A stretch of DNA of 64,000 bases from an uncultured Spirochaetia bacterium (GTDB lineage: Bacteria; Spirochaetota; Spirochaetia; SZUA-6; Bin103): positions 1-64,000 of the forward strand of contig CATQHW010000002.1 of NCBI GenBank assembly GCA_958296075.1, in the 5' to 3' direction. How positions within the stretch are numbered: the stretch's first letter is position 1; every line of letters starts with the position of its first letter. A program made the translations under genes and the position numbers. This document shows positions 18,370-28,900 of the stretch, piece after piece. The notes beneath the pieces are model-generated. The model worked only from the letters and a program-made list of their open reading frames with translations, was not told the DNA's origin and did not search any database.

Positions 18370-19962
18370 GTGACCGATCAGGCGTCGCCGTGCACGATGG
18401 TGATCTTCGGCGCGTCGGGCGACCTGACGGCGCGCAAGCTGATCCCGGGACTCTACGAGTTGCACCGGCGCGGGCTGTTGCCGGACCGATTCGCGGTGCT
18501 CGGCGCCGGCCGCACCGGCATGAGCGACGACCGGTTCCGCCGGACGATGCGGGCGGCGCTGCAGGATGGCGGCGACGGTCAGCCGCCGCCGGAACTGGAG
18601 CGGTTCGTCGGCGCCCTGCACTACCAGCAACTCGATACCGGTTCAGCCGGCGGGTACGGGAAGCTGGCCGAGCGGCTGCAGGCGGTCGACGCCGCGGCCG
18701 GAACCGGCGGCAACTTCGTCTACTACCTGGCGACGCCGCCAAGCCTCTTCGAGCCGATCGCCGGCGGACTGGCCGGCGCCGGCCTGGCGGCGGAGCGGGA
18801 CGGCGAGTGGCGGCGGCTGATCGTGGAGAAGCCGTTCGGCTACGACCTGGAATCGGCGCGCAGGTTGAACGAACGGCTGCACGCGTGGTTCACGGAGCGG
18901 CAGATATACCGGATCGACCACTACCTGGGCAAGGAGACGGTCCAGAACGTCCTGGTCCTGCGGTTCGCCAACGAGGTGTGGGAACCGCTCTGGACGCGCG
19001 CCACGATCGACATGGTGGAGGTCACCGGCGCCGAGCAGGTGGGGGTCGAGCAGCGCGGCGGCTACTACGACGGATCGGGCGCGCTGCGCGACATGGTACA
19101 GAACCACCTGCTGCAGGTGGTCGGCATGATCGCCATGGAGCCGCCGGCGCACTTCCTGCCGAGCGCGGTGCGCAACGAGACGGTGAAGGTGTTCGACTCG
19201 CTGCGGCCGATCGACCCGTCGCAGGTGGTCGAGCAGGTGGTGCGCGGCCAGTACACCGGCTCGCTCACCACGGACGGCGCCCTGGCCGGCTACCGGGAGG
19301 AGGCGGGCGTGCCGCGCGGCTCGCGCACGGATACCTACGTGGCGCTCCGTTTCTACGTCGACAACCGGCGCTGGGCGGGCGTGCCGTTCCTGGTGCGGAC
19401 CGGCAAGCGGCTGCCGGCGCGGGTGACGGAGATCGTCATCCACTTCAAGCAGGTGCCGCACCATCTGTTCGGCACGCCGCCGGCCTCGGTGACCTCCGGC
19501 GTCCCCGACCCGGCCGGCGCCGGCCGGCGCGTAGCGTCGGTGTCGGCGGCGGCGGCGGAGGCCAGCAAGCTGATCATCCGCATCCAGCCGGACGAGGCGA
19601 TTCAGCTCCGCTGCAACGTGAAGCTGCCGGGCGCCGGATTCGCCGTGCGGCAGGTGGCGATGGACTTCCGCTACGCCGACCTTGCCGACACCTACCTGCC
19701 GGACGCCTACGAACGGCTGCTGCTCGACGGCATGATCGGCGACGCGACGTTGTACGCGCGCGCCGACGCGATCGAGTCGTGCTGGGAGTTCGTGACGCCG
19801 ATCCTGACCGCCTGGCGGGAACGGCCCGGCATCCCGCTGCACGGCTACCCGGCCGGGAGCTGGGGGCCGGCCGCCGCCTCCGGGCTGTTCGAGCGGCCCG
19901 GCCACGACTGGCACTCCCCCATGCCGTCCCTCTGCGAGCCCGGCGGCCGCGTCGAAATGTGA
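18370..19962 (+). CDS. zwf: Glucose-6-phosphate 1-dehydrogenase
   Basis: Catalyses the first step of the oxidative pentose phosphate pathway, glucose-6-phosphate to 6-phosphogluconolactone with NADP. A 530-residue product starts from the GTG at 18370, just after GGAGAGAG, giving MTDQASPCTMVIFGASGDLTARKLIPGLYEL. Upstream TTG (18322) and ATG (18334) starts are possible but add non-conserved residues. The active-site signature RIDHYLGKETVQNVLVLRFAN is intact. No pgl or gnd gene is adjacent. The stop codon overlaps the next gene's GTG. Confidence 0.95.
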   Translation: MTDQASPCTMVIFGASGDLTARKLIPGLYELHRRGLLPDRFAVLGAGRTGMSDDRFRRTMRAALQDGGDGQPPPELERFVGALHYQQLDTGSAGGYGKLAERLQAVDAAAGTGGNFVYYLATPPSLFEPIAGGLAGAGLAAERDGEWRRLIVEKPFGYDLESARRLNERLHAWFTERQIYRIDHYLGKETVQNVLVLRFANEVWEPLWTRATIDMVEVTGAEQVGVEQRGGYYDGSGALRDMVQNHLLQVVGMIAMEPPAHFLPSAVRNETVKVFDSLRPIDPSQVVEQVVRGQYTGSLTTDGALAGYREEAGVPRGSRTDTYVALRFYVDNRRWAGVPFLVRTGKRLPARVTEIVIHFKQVPHHLFGTPPASVTSGVPDPAGAGRRVASVSAAAAEASKLIIRIQPDEAIQLRCNVKLPGAGFAVRQVAMDFRYADLADTYLPDAYERLLLDGMIGDATLYARADAIESCWEFVTPILTAWRERPGIPLHGYPAGSWGPAAASGLFERPGHDWHSPMPSLCEPGGRVEM

Positions 19963-22900
19963 TCATACGGGCGATGAGCATGGTGGCGGCGCTCGGTAGC
20001 GCGGCCGGCGCCGCCGGGCAGCCGGTGGAGGGCGCCGGGGAGCCGCCGTTTCGCCTGAGTGAGGCGCAGCCGCCGGTTGCGGCAGCGCCGGCCGCCGTCA
20101 CCGCGACGCCGCTGACGGGCGAGCAACTGCGCCCGCTGCTGGCCCGGCTGGCGCCGGTCGCGGAGGAAGGCGAGGACGCGGCCGAGTACCGGCTGCCGGC
20201 ACGGAGTCTGTCGCCGCCCCCGCCCGGGCAGGCGGTCGCACTGCCGTTCCCGCCGCCCGCCGGCGATCCACCAGCGGCGCCGGCGGGCGGCGCGGGCGCC
20301 CCTCTGGCGGTGCTGCGCGCCTATCCGCGGGGCGAGGTCCCCCTGGCGCCGCACGTGGGCGTGACCTTCAACCAGCCGCTGGTGGCGCTGGGCAGTCCCC
20401 GTGAGCCGGCGCCGGCGGACAACCCGGTCACGCTGGCACCGGCGGTGCCGGGCCGCTGGCGGTGGGTGGGGACCGACACGCTCCTGTTCGAGGCGGACGC
20501 CGGCCGGCTGCCGATGGCCACCGAGTTCCGCGTCCGGATCGCCGCGGGAACGACCACCGCCTCCGGCAACGCGCTGCCGGAGGCGGTGGAGTGGACCTTC
20601 CGCACTCCCGCCCCGACCGTGCGGACCGTTCATCCGGACGGCGCTCTGGCCGGCGCGCAGCCGGTCCTGTTCGCCGCCTTCGACCAGCGCATCGACCCCG
20701 CGGCGGTGCTGCAGCACGTGCGCGTGACCGCCGGGGGTCGGCTCCGGCCGGTGCGCCTGGCCGGCGCGGCCGATATCGAGGCGGACGCCGGCGTGCGGCT
20801 CCTGGTCGATGAGGCGCGCGCCGGCCGCTGGCTGGCGTTCGTCCCGGTCGAGCCGTTGCCGGCCGATGCCTCCGTGACCGTGACCTTCGCTGCCGGTACG
20901 CCGTCCGCCGAAGGGCCGCTAGCCACCGAGCGCGCGCGGCGCTTTCGCTTCCGAACGCCCGCGCCGCTGCAGATCCGCGGCCACCGCTGCGGGTGGCGGG
21001 ATGGCGACTGCCGGCCCGCGGAGCCCTGGGTGCTGACCTTCAACAATCCGCTCGACGCCGAGCGGCTCGATCCCGGACTGATCGCCATCCGGCCGGAGAT
21101 GGACGGCGCCGGCGTTCGGGTCTTCGGCGATGAAGTGTGGATACACGGGGCGTCCCGCGCCCGCACGACCTACACGGTCGCCGTCGCCTCCGGGTTGACC
21201 GACGCGTTCGGCCAGTCGCTCCGCCATGACGTGTCGGTCCGGGTCGACGTGGGGCCGGAGGAACCGTACTTCAGCGTCCCCGGCGCCGATCCGGCGACCC
21301 TGGTGTCCGGCGCCGATCCGGTCTTTCCCCTGCGAACGGTCAACGTCGACAGCGTGCGGGTGCGCGCCTTTCGCGTCGCGCCGGAGCAGTACGGCGAATA
21401 TCTGCAATGGAACCGGCGCGCGGGAGAACCGCCTGACCGTCTCGGCGAACCGGTCCTGGACCGGACGATCCGCATCCGCGGCGCGGATGACGCCGTGACC
21501 GATACCGGCGTCGGCCTGGCCGGCGCCCTGAGCGGCGCCGCCGGTCACCTGATCCTGCACCTGAGACCCTCCGCGGCCGGCCGTGACCGGCGGTGGGAGA
21601 ACGACCACGCCGAGACGCGCTGGGTGCAGGTGACCGGCCTGGGGCTGACGGCGTTCGCCGCCGCCGGCGAGATGCTGGTGTGGGTCAGCCGGCTGGCTGA
21701 CGGCGCGCCGCGCGGCGGCGTCCAGGTGGAGCTCCGGCCCGCCGGAGCGCGCGCCGTTACCGGCCACGCCGGCACGGCGCGGCTGCCGCTTCCCTCCCGC
21801 GACGGCGAGCACGTACTCATCGCCCGCGGCGGCGGCGGCGGCGGCGGCGACGCGGCGTTCCTGGCGGTCCGGCACGGGCACGAGCCGGTCACCGAGACGC
21901 TCCTGTCGGTGTTCGACGACCGAACGCTCTACCGCCCGGGCGAGATCGCGGCCGTCAAGGGCTGGCTGCGGCGCGCCGGGCGCGGTCCGACCGGCGACCT
22001 GGGGCTGGTCGGACCGAAGGCGGCCGGCCACATCGCCTATCGCGTGACCGACGCGAGGGACAATGACATCGCCGCGGGCCGGGCGCCGCTGAGCCGCCTT
22101 GGCGGCTTTCACTTCCAACTCGACCTGCCGGAACGGATCGACCTGGGAACCGCGTGGATCGAACTGCGGCCCGCCGGCGGCGCACTCGAAGCGGCGGACG
22201 ACGAGCACGTTCACTTCATCGAGGTCGAGGAGTTTCGCCGGCCCGAGTTCGAGGTGAACGCCACCGTCAGCGGTGGCTCGGACGACGGCCTCCACGTGGC
22301 CGGCGGCCACGCGGTGCTGACGGCCGCGGCGCGCTACTTCGCCGGCGGTCCGCTGCCGGGCGCCGGCGTGGAGTGGCGCGTGAGCGCGGAACGCGGATCC
22401 TACGCGCCGCCGCACTGGTCCGACTTCACCTTCGGCACGTGGGTCCCGTGGTGGCGGCGCTTCGCCGGCGGTCCGGGCCGCGACGAAGCGCTGGGGAGCG
22501 CGTCGTTCCGCTCCAACACCGGGGCCGGCGGCACGCATCACCTGCGCGTCGACTTCGTGCCGGGCGCGGCGGCCACCCCGGTGCGCATTGAGGCGACCGC
22601 CACTGTGTTCGACGTCAACCGCCAGGCCTGGAGCGGCGGCGTCGACCTGCTGGTGCATCCGGCCGACCGCTACGTGGGTCTGCGCGCTGGCAGCTACTTC
22701 GTCGAGCAGGGCGAGCCGCTAATGGTCGAGGCCGCCGTGACCGACGTCGACGGCGCCGCCGTCGAAGGACACGAGGTCGCCGTGCGGGCGGCGCGGATCG
22801 ACTGGGAGCAGCAAGGCGGCGAGTGGCGGGAGGTCGAGCGGGACGTGCAGGAATGCGCGCTCCGCACCACCGCCGCCGATGCCGATGCCGCCGCCGACCC

Positions 22901-25900
22901 GCGCACGCCCCCCGGCGCGTTCGCCTCCTGCGCCTTCGAGACGCCGCGCGGCGGCGAGTACCGCGTCACCGCCACGGTCACCGACGCCGCCGGCCGGAGC
23001 AACCGGACCGAGTTGACGCGTTGGGTGAGCGGCGGCGGCTACCGGCCCGACGGCGGCGTGACGCAGCAGGAGCTACGTCTGATCCCCGACCGTGACGACT
23101 ACCGGCCCGGCGACCGCGCCCGCATCCTGGTGCAGGCGCCGTTCTTCCCGGCCGAGGGGATGCTCACCCTGCGCCGGGACGGGCTGGCCGCCGCCGAGCG
23201 TTTCTCGCTCGACGGGCCGACCCACGCCCTGGAGGTGCCGGTCACCGAGCGGTTCATCCCCAACGTGCACGTGCAGGTCGACCTGCTCGGCGCAGCCGGC
23301 GGCCGGCCCGCCTACGCCACCGGCCGCCTCGACCTGCCGGTGCCGCCGGCGAGCCGCACCCTGCAGGTGGCGGTGACGCCGCGCGCGCCGCGGCTTGAGC
23401 CCGGCGGCCGGACCACCATCGACGTGACGGTGCGGGACGCCGCCGGCGCGCCGGTGGCGGACGCGGAGTTGGCGGTGCTGGTGGTCGACGAGGCGGTGCT
23501 GTCGCTGGCCGGCTATCACCCGCCGGACCCGATCGCCGACTTCTACCCCCAACGCGCGGCCGGTGTCAGCGACCATGACAGCCGCGCGTCGCTGGCGCTG
23601 CCGGCGGAGGAGCGTTCCGGCTTGGCGGCGCGGCGACGGTCGCCGGAGTCCTTCTTTGCCTTGGAGGATGCTGTCTCTTCCCCGATGGTGGCCGAAGCGG
23701 CGGTCGAGCGCAGCGCGCAGCCGCTCACGGTGCGGCAAGACCTGGCCCCACGCGCCCTGTTCGCGCCGGAGGTACGGACCGGCGCCGGCGGCGGCGCCCA
23801 GGTCCCGGTCACGCTGCCGGACAACCTGACCCGCTACCGGATCATCGTGGTGGCCGCGGCCGGCGCCCGGCAGTTCGGCACCGGCGAGTCCGCGCTGACC
23901 GCCCGCCTGCCGCTGATGGTGCGGCCGTCGGCGCCCCGCTTCCTGAACTACGGCGACCGCTTCGAGCTGCCGGTCGTGGTGCAGAACCAGACCGAGCAGG
24001 CGCTGCCGGTCCACGTCGTCGCCCGCGCCGGCAACGCCGCCGTGGCCGCGGCGGCCGCGGCCGGAACGAGGGAGGTCGCCGGCCGGGCCGCCGGTTACGC
24101 GGTGACCGTCCCCGCCGGCGATCGGGTGGAGGTGCGCTTTCCGGCGGCGGCCGCCCGCGCCGGCACCGCCCGCTTCCACTTCGCCGCCGCGGCCGCCGCG
24201 GATCCGGCCATCGCCGACGCCGCGGCCGTGGACCTGCCGGTGCTCACCCCGGCGGTCGCGGAGGCGTTCGCCGCCTACGGCCAACTCGACGGGCAGCCCG
24301 GCGGGTGGGCCGACGGGCTTCATCGAGTGCATCTGCCGGACGCCGTGCTCCCCGGCTACGGCGGCCTGCAGGTGACGCTTTCCTCCACCCTGTTGCAGAG
24401 CCTTACCGACGCCTTCCTCTATCTGGTGCGCTACCCGTACGAGTGCTCGGAGCAGATCGCCTCCTCCATCATCGGCGTGGCCGCGTTGCGCGACGTGCTG
24501 GCCGCCTTCGCCGCCGCAGGGCTGCCGGAGCCGGCCGCCGTCGAACAGGCGATGGCGCGCGACCTGGAGGCGCTGCAGGCGCTCCAGGACCTGGACGGCG
24601 GCTTCCCGATCTGGCGCCGGGGCGAGCGCGCGTGGCCGTACCACAGCGTGCACGCCGCGCACGCCCTGGCTCGCGCACGGCGGCAGGGCTACGCGGTGCG
24701 GGAGGACGTGCTCGACCGTTCGCGCGCCTACCTGCGGGACATCGAGGACCATATCCCCGGCGACTACGACCGCTCCACCCGCCGCGCGTTGCGCGCCTAC
24801 GCGCTGTACGTGCGGGCGCTGCTCGGCGATGGCGACCCGGCCGCGGCCCGCCGGCTGGCGGCCCGCGCCGGGCTGCGGAATCTCTCCGCGGAGAGCATCG
24901 GCTGGCTGCTGTCGGCGCTGGCCGGCGACCCCGACTCCGCGGCGGCGGTGCGGGAGATGGTCCGCTTCCTGAACGACCGGGTCACGGAGACCGCCGGCGC
25001 CGCCACCATCGCCACCGGCTACGAGGACGGCGCCTACCTGCTGCTCCATTCCAGCCGCCGCGCGGACGCGGTGCTGCTGGAGGCGCTGATCGCCGCGCAG
25101 CCGGACGCCGGCCGGCCCGACGGCGGGCTGATCGTCAAGCTGGTGCGCGGGCTGCTGGGCCACCGCGTCAAGGGGCGCTGGGCCAACACGCAGGAGAACG
25201 TGTGGGTGCTGCTGGCGCTGGAGCGCTACTTCAGGACCTTCGAGTCACGGCCGCCCGACTTCACGGCCGGCGTATGGCTGGGCGGGCGCTACGCCGGCGG
25301 CCGCGAGTTCCGCGGCCGCTCGGTGGAGCAGGTCAGCCTGGACCTGCCGCTGGCGGTGGTCCGCGCCGGCGCGGGGGACGGCGCGGCGGCGCCGCTGATC
25401 GTCGGCGCGGAGGGCGAGGGGCGGCTGTACTACCGCTTGGGCCTGCGCTACGCGCCCGCCGGCCTGCGTCAGGAGCCGGCGGCGCACGGCTTCGGCGTGG
25501 AGCGCCGCTACGAAGCGGTCGACGATCCGGCGGACGTCAGCCGGGACGCGGCCGGCATGTGGCGCATTCGCGCCGGCAGCCGCGTGCGGGTGGAGTTGAC
25601 CCTGGTGGCCCCGGCGCGGCGGGTGCACGTGGCGCTGGTCGACCCGCTGCCGGCCGGCCTGGAAATCCTCGACCCGGCCCGGTCCGGCGCCGCCGGCCGC
25701 GACCCGGATGCTCCGGCGCGGCGGCAGTGGACCTGGTACGAGCACCGCAACCTGCGCGACGAGCGCGCGGAGGCGTTCACCTCCTTCCTGAGCGCCGGCG
25801 TCTACCAGTTCCGGTACACGGCGCGGGCCACCACCCCCGGCGCGTTCGTCGTCCCGCCGGCCACGGCGGAGGAGATGTACGCCCCGGAGACCTTCGCCCG

Positions 25901-25943
25901 CACCGCCACCGACCGCGTCCTCATCGTCGCCGCCGGCGATTGA
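19959..25943 (+). CDS. Bacterial alpha-2-macroglobulin family protein with thioester
   Basis: A large (about 1994 residues) protease-trapping protein. It has the macroglobulin (MG) domain series, including a segment near GAPLAVLRAYPRGEVPLAPHVGV, the MG domains, a low-complexity (bait-like) region around 23.5-23.7 kb, and the thioester motif CSEQ at about residues 1496-1499 (in RYPYECSEQIASS) followed by an alpha-helical thioester domain with DLDGGFPIWRRGE. Known bacterial A2Ms either keep CxEQ or lose it; this one keeps it. The N-terminus has a weak signal (AMSMVAALGSAAGAAG) and no lipobox, so it may be periplasmic and soluble. The GTG at 19959 overlaps the zwf stop by 4 nt; ATG 19974 is an alternative. 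The usual partner PBP1C is absent here. Confidence 0.88.
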   Translation: MIIRAMSMVAALGSAAGAAGQPVEGAGEPPFRLSEAQPPVAAAPAAVTATPLTGEQLRPLLARLAPVAEEGEDAAEYRLPARSLSPPPPGQAVALPFPPPAGDPPAAPAGGAGAPLAVLRAYPRGEVPLAPHVGVTFNQPLVALGSPREPAPADNPVTLAPAVPGRWRWVGTDTLLFEADAGRLPMATEFRVRIAAGTTTASGNALPEAVEWTFRTPAPTVRTVHPDGALAGAQPVLFAAFDQRIDPAAVLQHVRVTAGGRLRPVRLAGAADIEADAGVRLLVDEARAGRWLAFVPVEPLPADASVTVTFAAGTPSAEGPLATERARRFRFRTPAPLQIRGHRCGWRDGDCRPAEPWVLTFNNPLDAERLDPGLIAIRPEMDGAGVRVFGDEVWIHGASRARTTYTVAVASGLTDAFGQSLRHDVSVRVDVGPEEPYFSVPGADPATLVSGADPVFPLRTVNVDSVRVRAFRVAPEQYGEYLQWNRRAGEPPDRLGEPVLDRTIRIRGADDAVTDTGVGLAGALSGAAGHLILHLRPSAAGRDRRWENDHAETRWVQVTGLGLTAFAAAGEMLVWVSRLADGAPRGGVQVELRPAGARAVTGHAGTARLPLPSRDGEHVLIARGGGGGGGDAAFLAVRHGHEPVTETLLSVFDDRTLYRPGEIAAVKGWLRRAGRGPTGDLGLVGPKAAGHIAYRVTDARDNDIAAGRAPLSRLGGFHFQLDLPERIDLGTAWIELRPAGGALEAADDEHVHFIEVEEFRRPEFEVNATVSGGSDDGLHVAGGHAVLTAAARYFAGGPLPGAGVEWRVSAERGSYAPPHWSDFTFGTWVPWWRRFAGGPGRDEALGSASFRSNTGAGGTHHLRVDFVPGAAATPVRIEATATVFDVNRQAWSGGVDLLVHPADRYVGLRAGSYFVEQGEPLMVEAAVTDVDGAAVEGHEVAVRAARIDWEQQGGEWREVERDVQECALRTTAADADAAADPRTPPGAFASCAFETPRGGEYRVTATVTDAAGRSNRTELTRWVSGGGYRPDGGVTQQELRLIPDRDDYRPGDRARILVQAPFFPAEGMLTLRRDGLAAAERFSLDGPTHALEVPVTERFIPNVHVQVDLLGAAGGRPAYATGRLDLPVPPASRTLQVAVTPRAPRLEPGGRTTIDVTVRDAAGAPVADAELAVLVVDEAVLSLAGYHPPDPIADFYPQRAAGVSDHDSRASLALPAEERSGLAARRRSPESFFALEDAVSSPMVAEAAVERSAQPLTVRQDLAPRALFAPEVRTGAGGGAQVPVTLPDNLTRYRIIVVAAAGARQFGTGESALTARLPLMVRPSAPRFLNYGDRFELPVVVQNQTEQALPVHVVARAGNAAVAAAAAAGTREVAGRAAGYAVTVPAGDRVEVRFPAAAARAGTARFHFAAAAAADPAIADAAAVDLPVLTPAVAEAFAAYGQLDGQPGGWADGLHRVHLPDAVLPGYGGLQVTLSSTLLQSLTDAFLYLVRYPYECSEQIASSIIGVAALRDVLAAFAAAGLPEPAAVEQAMARDLEALQALQDLDGGFPIWRRGERAWPYHSVHAAHALARARRQGYAVREDVLDRSRAYLRDIEDHIPGDYDRSTRRALRAYALYVRALLGDGDPAAARRLAARAGLRNLSAESIGWLLSALAGDPDSAAAVREMVRFLNDRVTETAGAATIATGYEDGAYLLLHSSRRADAVLLEALIAAQPDAGRPDGGLIVKLVRGLLGHRVKGRWANTQENVWVLLALERYFRTFESRPPDFTAGVWLGGRYAGGREFRGRSVEQVSLDLPLAVVRAGAGDGAAAPLIVGAEGEGRLYYRLGLRYAPAGLRQEPAAHGFGVERRYEAVDDPADVSRDAAGMWRIRAGSRVRVELTLVAPARRVHVALVDPLPAGLEILDPARSGAAGRDPDAPARRQWTWYEHRNLRDERAEAFTSFLSAGVYQFRYTARATTPGAFVVPPATAEEMYAPETFARTATDRVLIVAAGD

Positions 25944-25957
25944 CGCTGCCGACCCGA

Positions 25958-28900
25958 TTATCGCGCGCCGTCGAGCCCGTCGACCGGCGCCTCCGTGCCG
26001 ATGACCTCGATCAGTTCGGCAACCACGGCGACCGGGCTCTCGTCCTCGGCGGTCAGCTCAATCGGTTCGTAGTCGGGATTGAGCGGTTCCAGGACGATGG
26101 CGAGGTGGCGCCAGCCGTCGTCGTTGACGGCCTTCTCGCTCCGGTAGCGCTTTACGGTAAACCGCTGGCCGGTGTGGGGGTCGAGAGCGTTCAGCAGCTT
26201 CGCGAGAACCGTGCGCCCCTGGCGGGTGCCGGTGACGGGACCGGCGAACAGACAGTAGGAGCCGTCCGGGATGCCCGGCTCCATCGACTTGCCGTCCACG
26301 CGCGCCACGAACATGCCGCGCCGCAGCGAACGGGCGGTATCGATCTCGACCCATTCCCGTTCCGACTCGTCCACGATCGTATCGGCGTCTCCGAACTCTC
26401 CTGCGGCGGCGTGCAACGGCATCAGCGGCACGCAGGTCACGTAGCGGCGCTCCGGGTCCGGTGACACCAGCCGCAGCCGACCGCGCCGGGCCGCCGGCGG
26501 CTGGTCCGGGTGGAACCACGACCAATCTTCGCGCAACCGGCGCCGCGCGTCGCGCATGCCCAGATACTGCGCCAGCCGGCGAAAGTGGCGGGTCATGGCC
26601 GGCGCGTCGTGCAACTCGTGGACCGTGATCTCGATCACCTCATAGCCGCCGTTGCGCAGCCAGGTGCGGATTTCGCGGTCCCGTTCCGCGGTCTCGGGAT
26701 TGCCGTGAAGCCGCTCGCTCAGACCATCCAGATAGACGCACACGCCCTCGTCCGGCTCGTGGTCCTCGGCTCGATAGATCACGTCCGGCGTCGTCGAGCC
26801 CAACGCGCGGCTCAAACGGAGCTGTTCTCCGCGAATGCCTTCGCCGAATCCGGCGGCGCGCAGCAGGTGGCGCAATCTGGTCTCCGCTTCGTTGGCCGGC
26901 AGCGCGTCTTCGCCGGGCGTCGCGGCCGGCTGCTGTGGCGGAATCTCGTGGCTGACCGCCAGCCGCAAGCCCCATTCGTCCAGCCGCTCGCGCGCCGCGG
27001 CGCGGTCCAGGTCACGGTGATAGTAGGCGTTGCGAAACGTCTGCAGGCAGTCGATGCACGCCGTCGCGCACGCCGCCGGACAGTTGGCGACCACCTCGCG
27101 CGCTGCCGCCGCGACCTCGGGGAAGCGTTCGCAGAGGCGCTGGAGCAGCCCCGACCCTCCCGGCATCGGATCCCACAACAACCCGTCCACCCGGTCGTGG
27201 TCGACGTGGCCTATGACCAGTACCTGCAGGTCATCCATGTGCATGTCGAGCACGCTGGTGGCGCCGAAGCGCAACGCCTCCAGGACGCTGTACGCGGTCT
27301 TGGCGCTGTCACAGGCGGGCAGCGAGAGCGTGTCCGCCACCACCTCGGCGTAGAAGCCGATCGAGCGGGGGGCGCGCCCGCACCGTTCCTGGTGGCTCGC
27401 GGCGAACTGCTGCCGCTGGCGCTCGGAGGCGAGCGGCGAGATGCTCTGGCCGCACACGGCGCACACCGGATAGCCGAGCTCCTGGCTGCCGTCGATGGCG
27501 GACGAGGCGCCGACGTTGACGAGCCGCATGCGCACGCCGCGTCGCAGTTGCACCGGCTGAGCTCCCCAGCGGTAGGCGACACCGCCGTTGTGCTGGTCGC
27601 GTTCCAGGCCGTAGATGGCGACCCCCAGTTGGAAGCGCAGATCCTCCTCGTCTGATATGTGCGAGGAGTGGATCAGGTCGGCGTCGCAGACCGCCATCGT
27701 CTGCAGAACGGCTCCGCTCAGAGTCTCCGGCGCGCCCGGAGCGGCCTCCTTGACCGCCTTGCGGTCGGCCGCCACCTCGTAGTACGGCATTTCGGCGCGG
27801 TCCTCGTCCACTTCGCGGTGGAAGCGCCGCGCCACGAACCGGTGCCCGTTGGCGTAGATGAGATTGCCGGGAACGTATTCGCGCAGCGCCGTCGCCGGTG
27901 CTCGGGGCAGGGAGAAGTCCATGGCGCCGGTACGCCAGAAGGGAATATCCGCCCAGCCGACGACCGAGCCCACCTCCAGGCCATAGCCCGGCAGAAACCC
28001 TTCGGCCGCGAGTACGTTGAAAGTATTGAAGTCGTCGTGGCCCTCCGCCTGGCTGCGCCGCCGGACCGCGCCCTTGAGCCGCTTGACCAGATTGTCGCAG
28101 CGCCGGAACAGCGCTTCGTCGGCCGGTTCGAGCGTCCCCTGCCGCTCGCGCCGCTGATTGAGCCGCCGGATCTGCTCCAGCGCCCAGCGCAGGCGGTGGC
28201 GCAGCCGCGCGACCACCCGTTCCAGGTCGTCGACGAACCGGTCGACGCAGCAGCGCAGAACGTCCGGCTCGGTCACCTCCGCATCCTCCTGCGGCCAGCC
28301 CTGCGCGAATACGCGCCGCACGTCAGCGGCCAGCGCCGCGGCATGGTCGGCTACCAGCGTGCGCAAGGGACCGAAGTCGACCGGCGCGGTGCGGACCTCG
28401 CCGCCGTCGAACAGGTACGGCGCCACGTGCCGCGGCAGGCAGCCGTCAAGGGCCGCGCGCAGCGCGTTGCGTTCCGCCTCCGGGCGGTCGCCGGCGCGGC
28501 AATGGCGATACAGACTGGCGATCACGGTGGCATGGACGTGCTTGGCGACCATCACTTCGTTGCGCAGGTTGAACGCCGGCGGGTCGATCCGGCCGGCCAG
28601 CAGCTTGCGCGGGTCCTGGAAGTAGGCGCGGTCGTGGGAGGTCGGCCGGCAGTAGGTGATATCCACGGCCATGCGGTGGCGCCGCCCGGCGCGGCCGGCG
28701 CGCTGCCAGTAGTTGGCCGGCAGCGGCGGCACGTTGCGCATCAACACGGAATCGAGCTGGCCGATGTCGATGCCCAGTTCCAGCGTCGGCGTGCACACCA
28801 GACAGTTCACGGCGTCCGATGTTCCCCGGAACAGGTTCTCGAGCCGTTCGCGTTCGTCGTGCGGGACCATCGCGGTGTGCTCTTCCGGGCGCAGCATCAG

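Noticed and set aside
18390..19958. Upstream extension of the macroglobulin reading frame through zwf
   Set aside because: The extension is Arg/Gly/Ala-rich noise overlapping the conserved zwf frame; the real start is near 19959.
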